From Candidatus Saccharimonadota bacterium (GTDB taxonomy: Bacteria > Patescibacteriota > Saccharimonadia > Saccharimonadales > Saccharimonadaceae), in the NCBI GenBank assembly GCA_016199685.1, contig JACQGD010000034.1:1-11137 (forward strand): 11,137 nt of DNA. The letters run 5' to 3'. Numbering within the stretch: the stretch's first letter is position 1; every line of letters starts with the position of its first letter. The notes below the pieces were generated by a model. That model did not search any database. It saw only the letters and a list, made by a program, of their open reading frames with translations, and was not told the DNA's origin. Both the position numbers and the translations under genes were made by a program. Positions 1-7,078 of this stretch are shown here, piece by piece.

Positions 1-1012
1 ACGAGCTTAGCCCCGCCGTTCTGACTGCCGTAGTTCCACTGATAGTATTCGTAGTTTGTCAAGGGTGGGTATCCTTACGGACCCCAGTCCAAAACAGAGC
101 TCTACCCCTATCAGCTACCGTACGACGCTAGCCCTAAAGCTATTTCGAGGAGAACCAGCTATCTCCGAGTTCGATTGGCATTTCACCTCTAACCACAAGT
201 CATCCGAGCACTTTGCTGCGTACGACGGTTCGGTCCTTCACTACCTATTACAGTAGCTTCAACCTGCCCATGGTTAGGTCACCCGGTTTCGGGTCTAATT
301 CCTAGTACTTATTCGCCCTATTCAGGCTCGCTTTCACTGTGGCTCCGTCACTTGACTTAACCTTGCACTAGAAATTAACTCGCTGGATCGTTCTACAAAA
401 AGCACGCCGTCACAGAATAAATCTGCTCCGACTCCTTGTAGGCACACAATTTCAGGATCTATTTCACTCCCCTCCCGGGGTTCTTTTCACCTTTCCATCG
501 CTGTACTAGTTCACTATCGATCGTATATTATATTTAGCCTTGGGTGGTGGTCCATCCAGATTCAGACAGGGTTTCTCGTGCCCCGCCCTACTCGATAAAA
601 CACGTATAAGGTCAGCGTCGTTTTCGCATACGCGGCTTTCACGCCCTTTGGCTAGTCATTCAAACTATTCTGCTAACCACGCTAATTTCTTACCTTACTA
701 ACACCTGATAGAGTGTTATCGCAAATCAGATACCTCTAGTAAACTAAAGCTCTCTGACTTGGTCTCGTGTTATATCACAACCCCTTGCAAGTATTCGTCT
801 ATCAACTTATTTACCTGTAAACAGGTAAAAACTTGTAAGGTTTGGGCTGATCCGATTTCGCTCGCCACTACTTTCGGAATCTCGGTTGATTTCTGTTCCT
901 CTGGATGACAGCTCCCCAAAACTTTTCGCAGTCTTCCACGTCCTTCATCGGTAATATACGTCTAGGCATCCATTGTGTGCCCTTGAGTACCTTTTTATGC
1001 ATTGACTTAACT
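1..1012 (-). rRNA. rrl: 23S ribosomal RNA, 5' part (partial, runs off left edge)
   Basis: This is the structural and catalytic RNA of the large ribosomal subunit; only the 5' third or so is in the window. Read on the minus strand, it shows the standard landmarks in order: GGATGCC near 971-965, GATGAAGGACGTG near 949, AAATCAACCGAG near 893-881, GAGTAGGGCGGGGCACG near 593, GACCCGAAACCGGGTG near 290 and GAGATAGCTGGTTCTC near 160. The 5' end is placed at about 1012, where a GTTAAGT stretch could form helix H1, but it could lie as far in as about 996. Two departures stand out. A conserved domain I block is missing between about 931 and 895. The stretch between AGCCCA (848) and GAGTAGGG (593) is about 150 nt longer than in E. 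coli. The 3' two thirds and any 5S gene lie outside the window. Confidence 0.95.
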
Positions 1013-1599
1013 AGTAATTGCTAAATATCAACATTCGCATGTCGATTATATACAATTACTGCCGTCAATCTTTAAAAAAAATTTTTCTTACATCAATCAA
1101 ATTGTTAATTTGCTTGTATCTCCACAATTGAGAGCACATTCGAAACCATCGCCTTGATGACCTCTCTCTGTTCTCAAACCAGCTTCCTGATAGTACCATC
1201 TTAGCTCGCATGCTGTAAAGATGGATTTGTTGTGTTTTTTGCGATAAAAAACACCTCTGTTACGATTAGCTTTAAATTGCACACCGCCAGAGGTTCAATT
1301 GAACATTCGCTTAACTTCTAATAACTATAGTCGATTTAATTCTAATTTGCAATAGTTTTTTTCACTTTTCTACGGGTTTCTTTGTACATTTAATAAGTAT
1401 CGTATTCTACACCACTTTCATAAGTGTACTCACTGCCTAGCGTAGTCCCCGCAAGACCCATATTTCAACTACGAAACAACTGAAATAAACTATAGCCCTT
1501 ACCGTCTTAATCCACATTAGATATGCCTAAACTATACCAACTATATATAAACGTACATGACGAACTACTCTCATCACTGATATATGTTACATATACCTC
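1013..1599. other. AT-rich spacer upstream of 23S, no gene recognised
   Basis: No convincing protein gene is seen on either strand of this roughly 590-nt stretch. It holds the candidate 23S promoter and small hairpins. One is a 9-bp stem at 1231-1253 (GTGTTTTTT pairing with AAAAAACAC). Another is CACTT-TCAT-AAGTG near 1414-1427. Part of it is presumably the 23S leader, whose processing-stem partner would lie beyond the left edge. Confidence 0.6.
1324..1352 (-). promoter_or_regulatory. candidate promoter of the separate 23S transcript
   Basis: On the minus strand, TTGCAA (1352-1347) and TATAGT (1329-1324) are separated by exactly 17 nt, with an A-rich tract upstream that resembles an UP element. 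It faces the 23S gene about 300 nt downstream. 16S appears to terminate before reaching 23S and plus-strand genes lie between them, so 23S needs a promoter of its own, and this is the best-spaced match seen. A second TATAAT at 1050-1045 lies closer to 23S but has no well-spaced -35 box. Confidence 0.5.
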
Positions 1600-1628
1600 T
1601 TGATAAACCGCACAATTTACGCTAGAAT
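1600..1628 (+). promoter_or_regulatory. promoter of the plus-strand tRNA cluster
   Basis: TTGATA (1600-1605) and TAGAAT (1623-1628) are separated by 17 nt, a good sigma70-type match. Transcription would start about 1635, some 35 nt before tRNA-Ala. The short leader contains a TTCGC/GCGAA hairpin at 1637-1651. This supports the tRNAs being expressed on their own, against the direction of the rRNA genes. Confidence 0.6.
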
Positions 1629-1669
1629 TGATAAAGTTCGCCTTTAGCGAAAGAACGTTTTAATAGTTT

Positions 1670-1746
1670 GGGGATATAGCTCAGTTGGCTAGAGCACCTG
1701 CTTTGCAAGCAGGGGGTCCAGGGTTCGAGTCCCTGTATCTCCACCA
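1670..1746 (+). tRNA. tRNA-Ala (anticodon UGC)
   Basis: A complete 77-nt cloverleaf with encoded CCA. The acceptor GGGGATA pairs with TATCTCC, with one G-U. The D-arm is TAGCTCAGTTGGCTAGAGC. The anticodon stem-loop CTGCTTTGCAAGCAG presents TGC, and the T-loop is TTCGAGT. Alanine tRNA is common in bacterial rRNA spacers, but here it is encoded on the strand opposite to 16S and 23S. Confidence 0.97.
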
Positions 1747-1840
1747 AGATAAGATGTGAATCATTTGCATTAACACCTTTTCTTGGTAACTAACCAGTTT
1801 TAACGATCCGGTATTAGATTTACCACTGCACCTTTCAATA

Positions 1841-1878
1841 TGGGGTAGATCGGGCGAAAGTCCGTTTCTACTCCACCA
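1841..1878 (+). other. tRNA-like minihelix ending in CCA (possible tRNA remnant or small RNA)
   Basis: GGGGTAGA (1842-1849) pairs over 8 bp with TCTACTCC (1867-1874). Inside it is a second 5-bp stem, CGGGC-GAAA-GTCCG (1851-1864), capped by a GNRA tetraloop. The outer strand is followed by ACCA (1875-1878). This has the form of an acceptor stem stacked on a T-arm-like hairpin, without D or anticodon arms. The 3' segment CTCCACCAAGA also matches the end of tRNA-Ala upstream (1739-1749 region), suggesting partial duplication and decay of a tRNA. It may instead be a processed spacer element. Any function is inference. Confidence 0.45.
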
Positions 1879-1892
1879 AGACATTCAATCAT

Positions 1893-1969
1893 GGGCGCTT
1901 AGCTCAGTTGGCTAGAGCACCTCGTTTACACCGAGGGGGTCGGGGGTTCGAGCCCCTCAGCGCCCACCA
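1893..1969 (+). tRNA. tRNA-Val (anticodon UAC)
   Basis: A complete 77-nt cloverleaf with encoded CCA. The acceptor GGGCGCT pairs perfectly with AGCGCCC. The anticodon stem CCTCG/CGAGG encloses the loop TTTACAC, giving TAC. The T-arm is GGGGG-TTCGAGC-CCCTC. It lies between tRNA-Ala and tRNA-Ile on the plus strand and is presumably cotranscribed with them. Valine tRNA is less usual than Ile and Ala in an rRNA interval. Confidence 0.97.
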
Positions 1970-1982
1970 TGAATTGATATTT

Positions 1983-2097
1983 ATAAAACACCCTATAAAA
2001 TGTGGGCGATTAGCTCAGCTGGTTAGAGCGCGTCACTGATAATGACGAGGCCGGAGGTTCAAGTCCCTCATCGCCCACCATTTTTAGGGTGTTTTAT
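1983..2097 (+). repeat. inverted repeat enclosing tRNA-Ile, also a possible terminator
   Basis: The sequence just before the tRNA (1983-2001) pairs with the sequence just after it (2080-2097) over about 17 bp with one bulged T. The core is AAAACACCCTA with TAGGGTGTTTT. The helix continues the acceptor stem outward. It could be a processing stem for the precursor, or, with the T-rich tail at 2092-2100, a stop for tRNA transcription. Confidence 0.7.
2004..2080 (+). tRNA. tRNA-Ile (anticodon GAU)
   Basis: A complete 77-nt cloverleaf with encoded CCA. The acceptor GGGCGAT pairs with ATCGCCC. The anticodon stem CGTCA/TGACG encloses the loop CTGATAA, giving GAT. The T-stem GGAGG/CCCTC contains an A-C mismatch at position 51-63 and a G-T pair, so it is weaker than usual; this is either a real feature or a base error. 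An inverted repeat flanks the whole tRNA. Confidence 0.96.
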
Positions 2098-2123
2098 TTT
2101 GTCCATTTTTTTGACATATGCGG

Positions 2124-2129
2124 TATAAT
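2124..2129 (+). promoter_or_regulatory. -10 box of a leaderless transcript
   Basis: A consensus TATAAT lies exactly 6 nt before the ATG at 2136, so initiation at the usual distance would start the mRNA at, or next to, the A of the start codon. A TTGACA at 2111-2116 is only 7 nt upstream, too close to be a normal -35 partner, and no other good -35 is seen. Confidence 0.55.
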
Positions 2130-2135
2130 GACGAC

Positions 2136-2381
2136 ATGGATTATGAATTTAGCGTTGCCTGGTTTATCGTCGGCCTCATGGTCGTCGTTGTCGGTGGGCT
2201 ATTCGTAAAATACCATCAATGGGTCGCAGATAACTTTGGCGGCGGCGTCGGTAGTTATGATAAATATAAGCTCGCAGCACTCATCACTGTTGCCGTAGGG
2301 CTTGTAGCTATGCTTAACATCCACACCGTCTTCCTAGCTTGGTTCTTTGGCATGCTCTTTGGTGGTATCGCAAACGGATAG
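2136..2381 (+). CDS. small two-helix membrane protein, probably leaderless
   Basis: The product is 81 aa with no recognised function. It is made of a hydrophobic segment at about residues 6-25 (FSVAWFIVGLMVVVVGGLFV), a polar Gly-rich linker (FGGGVGSYDKYK) and a second hydrophobic stretch at about 47-80, so it is an inner-membrane hairpin protein. An in-frame ATG 18 nt upstream is rejected as start because the perfect TATAAT overlaps its first codons; there is no ribosome binding site before either ATG. It follows the tRNA cluster and ends just before a strong terminator hairpin. I believe similar short proteins occur in other Saccharibacteria, but that is memory, not a search. Codon use and composition look typical of the neighbours. 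Confidence 0.75.
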   Translation: MDYEFSVAWFIVGLMVVVVGGLFVKYHQWVADNFGGGVGSYDKYKLAALITVAVGLVAMLNIHTVFLAWFFGMLFGGIANG

Positions 2382-2394
2382 TTTTAACCCACTG

Positions 2395-2434
2395 AAATAA
2401 AAGTACCTTCGGCTTAACGAAGGTACTTTTATTT
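2395..2434. terminator. bidirectional intrinsic terminator
   Basis: A perfect 17-bp stem (2395-2411 with 2418-2434, core AAAAGTACCTTCG) with a 6-nt loop. The outer A/T pairs give a T-run on both strands. It ends the plus-strand membrane protein gene and is a second barrier to minus-strand transcription coming from 16S. Confidence 0.85.
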
Positions 2435-2470
2435 TAAGAAGTTAGAAAACGGCTATATCCAATTAACACA

Positions 2471-2503
2471 AAAAATACCCCCGATCTCCTCGAGGGTATT
2501 TTT
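2471..2503 (-). terminator. terminator of the 16S transcript
   Basis: AAAAATACCC pairs with GGGTATTTTT over 10 bp, plus two inner pairs past one mismatch. On the minus strand it is followed by a T-rich stretch (TATTTTTTGTG). It directly abuts the trailer half of the 16S processing helix, exactly where a stand-alone 16S transcript would be expected to end. It may also act on the plus strand. Confidence 0.75.
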
Positions 2504-2537
2504 ACTTTGGTAATTTAGTTGTGCAACATCAAACGTC
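2504..2537 (-). repeat. 16S processing helix, trailer strand
   Basis: On the minus strand this segment is the reverse complement of the 16S leader at 3957-3989. It has 15 consecutive paired bases in the centre and about 30 pairs overall with two small internal loops. In bacteria such leader/trailer helices bring the two ends of pre-16S together and are cut by RNase III. The 133 nt between it and the 16S 3' end contain further hairpins (AGAGAAA/TTTCTCT near 2636-2658 and GTTCCC/GGGGAAC near 2569-2584). Confidence 0.85.
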
Positions 2538-2670
2538 GGGGTCTATACTTTTTTGAACTTAGTCTTGTTCCCCGGAGGGAACTAAAGTCATTATGTAAAT
2601 TCATCATAACGACAAGACCGACCTCGCTTCAGAGAAAGATTACTCGTTTCTCTGGCATAACTCTCCCTAG

Positions 2671-3956
<1,286 letters not shown>

Positions 3957-3989
3957 GACGATGATATTGCACAACTAAATTGTCAAAGT
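3957..3989 (-). repeat. 16S processing helix, leader strand (with boxA-like element)
   Basis: This is complementary to the trailer at 2504-2537 (see there). At its 5' side the minus strand reads AAGAACTTTGACAA, similar to the boxA antitermination element in bacterial rRNA leaders. Its position about 90-125 nt after the mapped promoter fits an rRNA leader. Confidence 0.85.
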
Positions 3990-4085
3990 TCTTAAAAACA
4001 TCTGTTCAACTTGCATCTTCGAATGTCCACACTCAAACGTTGGGTATCGCACTTTGCGTTTCCGCTGGCGACCAGACTGTTAACA

Positions 4086-4114
4086 ATCATAACTCACGGA
4101 TTAGGGTTGGTCAA
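4086..4114 (-). promoter_or_regulatory. 16S rRNA promoter
   Basis: TTGACC (4114-4109) and TATGAT (4091-4086) on the minus strand are separated by 17 nt, a strong sigma70-type promoter. It would start transcription near 4079, giving a leader of about 120 nt. The -35 box is only about 12 nt past the stop codon of the upstream membrane protein gene. Confidence 0.75.
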
Positions 4115-4126
4115 GGGTATTTGAAA

Positions 4127-4558
4127 TTATTTTGTAGCTAAAAAGACAACTATGCCTAAAATAACACCAATAGAAGCACCGACAACTACCTCAAGCGGCT
4201 CATGACCCTTGGCGACACGAGGTATTTTAACCTTACTTTTTTGCTCCACCATTAGCTGTTTGAGCGCATGTCCTTGCTCTCCAGATGAACGCCGAACCAT
4301 GATTGCATCGTACATGACGATCGCTGCAAAAAGCGTCGCGAGTCCAAATAATCCCGATTCCATGCCGTCTCGAAGCGCGATAACAGTAAGAAGCGCAGCC
4401 ACAGTAGCACTATGCGCGCTCGGCATATTTCCCGATAAGTACAAGTGACGAAGGCTACGTAGCGACTTCTCTTTATAGGACGTAATGACATATTTCGAGC
4501 CCTGCGCCACTATCCATCCAAGGATGATAGCGACGATATAGGGCGAAATATGTTCCAT
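4127..4558 (-). CDS. divergent PAP2 family (DUF212, YuiD-like) integral membrane protein
   Basis: The product is 143 aa, a normal length for the family. Recognisable motifs are SGNMPSAHSATV (about 42-53), the segment FAAIVMYDA followed by VRRSSGEQ (78-95) and GHEPLEVVVG (118-127), all diagnostic of the DUF212 branch distantly related to PAP2 phosphatases and vanadium haloperoxidases. Hydrophobic helices lie at about 5-22, 51-62, 67-85 and 124-141. The substrate is unknown; a lipid phosphate is a guess from the PAP2 relationship. The ATG lies one base after the gyrA stop codon, so it is translationally coupled as third gene of the gyrB-gyrA operon, with a weak GAAGAG upstream. No terminator is visible after it before the rRNA promoter. 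Confidence 0.9.
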   Translation of the reverse strand: MEHISPYIVAIILGWIVAQGSKYVITSYKEKSLRSLRHLYLSGNMPSAHSATVAALLTVIALRDGMESGLFGLATLFAAIVMYDAIMVRRSSGEQGHALKQLMVEQKSKVKIPRVAKGHEPLEVVVGASIGVILGIVVFLATK

Positions 4559-4559
4559 A

Positions 4560-7076
4560 CTACTCTTCTACTATTTCTTCGTCAGCAACTTGTTCCGGCA
4601 TCAATCCGAGTGAAGAAACTTTGTCACCTTCACTCATACGCATGATTCGGACACCCTGAGTCGTACGGCCTAATGTTGGTATATCCTTAAGTGCGACACG
4701 AATCGCTTGCCCATTGTTTGAAATCATTAAGACCTCACTCGCGGTCTCTTCAAGCGTTCGTACGGCAATAATCGGTCCAGTTTTTGCAGTAACTACTGCA
4801 GCCTTTATACCTACACCGCCACGTTTATGACTTTGGAAGTTTGCAACTTTTGTAGCCTTACCGTAGCCATTCTCGCTAATGACAAGTAGGCTTCGTCCAT
4901 CATCATCGACGATGTCCATGCCAACAACCCAATCATTAGGGCGCAGTCGGACGCCACGGACGCCACGAGCAGCACGGCCCATAGGACGAGCATCTTTCTC
5001 GCTAAATCGAATAGCCTGTCCAGCTGACGTCGAGATGATCACATCGTGCTCACCAGTTGTTTTCTGGATCCAACGCAGCTCATCACCATCGTCAAGGTTG
5101 ATTGCGATGAGTCCATTTGTACGGATATTTGCGTAATCTTTCAATGGCGTCTTCTTGATAGTTCCCTTGATAGTTGCCATGAAAAGATATCCATCGTCTT
5201 TTGCGTCTTTTTCATGACGAATAATAGAGGTGATCTTTTCTTCAGGTTGCATTTGTAGAAGGTTTACCGCTGCAACACCCTTTGCAGCGAGGCTTGCTGC
5301 GGGCACTTCATACGCCTTTAGACGGAAGATGCGGCCCTTATTCGTAAAGAATAGAAGGTAGTCATGCGTACTCGCAGGAATAAGTTGATCAATGATATCT
5401 TCTTCCTTCGTCGTCATACCTCGCTTACCCTTACCGCCCCTGTTTTGCCGGCGATATTCACTGAGCAATGTACGCTTGATGTAGTTTTCAGTGGTAAGTA
5501 AGATAACGCTATCCTCTTCTGGAATAAGCTCTTCGTCACTGAACTTACCAAGCTCGTGATTGATGATCTTTGAACGGCGATCGTCGCCATACTTTTCTCG
5601 CATCTCCTCAAGCTCAGTTTTGATAATCTTGAGAATCTCTTCTTCATTAGCGAGAATTGCTTCAAGCTTTCCAATTAACTCCATCAACTCACGAAGCTCA
5701 TTCTCAATCGCTTCACGCTCAAGACCGGTTAATCGGCGGAGTTGCATCGCGAGAATCGACTTTGCTTGTATTTCACTAAGCTTGAATGCTTCAATCAAAG
5801 CAGCCTCTGCAACATCCGACGTTTTACTTGCACGAATAATGCGGATTACTTCATCTATATTATCCAAAGCAATCTTATAGCCCTCGAGGATGTGTGCGCG
5901 CTCCTTTGCTTTACGCAGCTCAAATTCTGTGCGGCGACGCACGACTTGCTGTCGGTGCTTGAGGAACTCACTTAAGATCTCTTGCAATCCAAGGACGCGT
6001 GGCTGTATACCATCAATCAATGCAAGCATATTAAAGTGGAAGCTCGTCTGGAGCGCCGTCATCTTATAAAGCTGATTAAGTACCTTCTTGGGATACGCAT
6101 CTTTCTTCAATTCGATCACAACACGAACCTTACCCCGGGCAGACTCGTCTCGAAGGTCACTAATTGTTGTTAATTTCTTATCTTTTACAAGCTCTGCAAT
6201 TTTTTCAATAAGCGTTGCTTTATTTACAGCATATGGCATTTCCGTCACAATGATACTGTGACGACCCTTTTTGGATTCTTCAATATCGGCGACCGCACGG
6301 ATCATGACACTACCACGACCCGTTTGATATGCCTGCTTCATTGGCGCCCCACCGTACACTACTGCGCCCGTTGGGAAGTCGGGACCCTTTACATGCTTGA
6401 GAAGATCATCGATAGTAGCTTCTTTGTTGTCGATGAGTTCAATCGTTGCATCTACCAACTCGCCAAGATTATGAGGAGGGATGTTTGTAGCCATACCGAC
6501 TGCAATACCAATTTGACCATTCAAGAGGAGGTTTGGTAGTTTGGCAGGCAATACCATTGGCTCTTGCTCTGATCCATCGTAGTTATCACGAAAATCAACC
6601 GTCTCTTTGTCGAGGTCGTTAAGCATCTCATTACCTGCGCGACCAAGACGCGCCTCTGTATAGCGACTCGCTGCTGCAGGATCTCCATCCATCGAACCGA
6701 AGTTACCCTGCCCATTGACGAGTGGATATCGCATTACCCAATCTTGAGCAAGACGAACCATTGAGTCATAGATCGAGCTGTCGCCGTGCGGATGATATTT
6801 ACCCATCACTTCACCGGCAATACGTGCGGATTTAGCAAATTTACCACCTGGTCGAAGACCTTGCTCGCCCATCGTATAGAGAATACGACGGTGAACTGGC
6901 TTCATACCATCTCGAACGTCTGGAAGTGCGCGCTCAATGATTACGCTCATTGAGTATTTAAAGAAGCTATCTTCCATAACATTCTCAACAGTACGACTCT
7001 CGAGAGTCTTTGAGTGTGTTTGCACAGGAGCTACTATCTCTCCTTCAAGTGGTGTATCTATAATATCGTCATCCAT
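4560..7076 (-). CDS. gyrA: DNA gyrase subunit A
   Basis: The A subunit of the A2B2 topoisomerase II that supercoils DNA using ATP; GyrA cuts and rejoins the DNA. The product is 838 aa, normal and uninterrupted. The breakage-reunion domain runs from about residue 35, with the catalytic tyrosine at Y139 in AAASRYTEAR. The quinolone pocket KYHPHGDSSIYD has Ser100 and Asp104 at the places of E. coli Ser83 and Asp87, the usual drug-sensitive residues. A coiled-coil stretch lies at about 375-500. The GyrA box QNRGGKG (544-550) distinguishes it from ParC, and the beta-pinwheel C-terminal domain ends in an acidic tail. The start ATG is two bases after the gyrB stop codon, with no clear ribosome binding site, so translation is probably coupled. 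Confidence 0.98.
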   Translation of the reverse strand: MDDDIIDTPLEGEIVAPVQTHSKTLESRTVENVMEDSFFKYSMSVIIERALPDVRDGMKPVHRRILYTMGEQGLRPGGKFAKSARIAGEVMGKYHPHGDSSIYDSMVRLAQDWVMRYPLVNGQGNFGSMDGDPAAASRYTEARLGRAGNEMLNDLDKETVDFRDNYDGSEQEPMVLPAKLPNLLLNGQIGIAVGMATNIPPHNLGELVDATIELIDNKEATIDDLLKHVKGPDFPTGAVVYGGAPMKQAYQTGRGSVMIRAVADIEESKKGRHSIIVTEMPYAVNKATLIEKIAELVKDKKLTTISDLRDESARGKVRVVIELKKDAYPKKVLNQLYKMTALQTSFHFNMLALIDGIQPRVLGLQEILSEFLKHRQQVVRRRTEFELRKAKERAHILEGYKIALDNIDEVIRIIRASKTSDVAEAALIEAFKLSEIQAKSILAMQLRRLTGLEREAIENELRELMELIGKLEAILANEEEILKIIKTELEEMREKYGDDRRSKIINHELGKFSDEELIPEEDSVILLTTENYIKRTLLSEYRRQNRGGKGKRGMTTKEEDIIDQLIPASTHDYLLFFTNKGRIFRLKAYEVPAASLAAKGVAAVNLLQMQPEEKITSIIRHEKDAKDDGYLFMATIKGTIKKTPLKDYANIRTNGLIAINLDDGDELRWIQKTTGEHDVIISTSAGQAIRFSEKDARPMGRAARGVRGVRLRPNDWVVGMDIVDDDGRSLLVISENGYGKATKVANFQSHKRGGVGIKAAVVTAKTGPIIAVRTLEETASEVLMISNNGQAIRVALKDIPTLGRTTQGVRIMRMSEGDKVSSLGLMPEQVADEEIVEE

Positions 7077-7078
7077 AA

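Noticed and set aside
56..256. 66-codon plus-strand frame at the left edge
   Set aside because: It is the complement of conserved 23S rRNA sequence.
1045..1068. TTGACG and TATAAT on the minus strand just upstream of 23S as a second promoter
   Set aside because: The spacing is 12 nt, too short for sigma70; the pair at 1324-1352 has correct spacing.
1097..1282. 61-codon minus-strand reading frame between the candidate 23S promoter and 23S
   Set aside because: It starts at a GTG with no clear ribosome binding site, shows no recognisable protein features and lies in what is probably the 23S leader.
2111..2129. TTGACA followed by TATAAT as a classical promoter
   Set aside because: Only 7 nt separate the two boxes, far from 17; only the TATAAT is kept as a -10 box.
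4004..4020. ATGCAAGTTGAACAG on the minus strand as the conserved 16S ATGCAAGTCGAACG motif, implying a complete 16S 5' end
   Set aside because: It lies outside the processing helix that must enclose the mature RNA, and the other conserved blocks around this motif are absent.
4127..4558. True PAP2 phosphatase assignment for the membrane protein after gyrA
   Set aside because: The motifs and size match the divergent DUF212 branch, which lacks the full classical three-part phosphatase signature.
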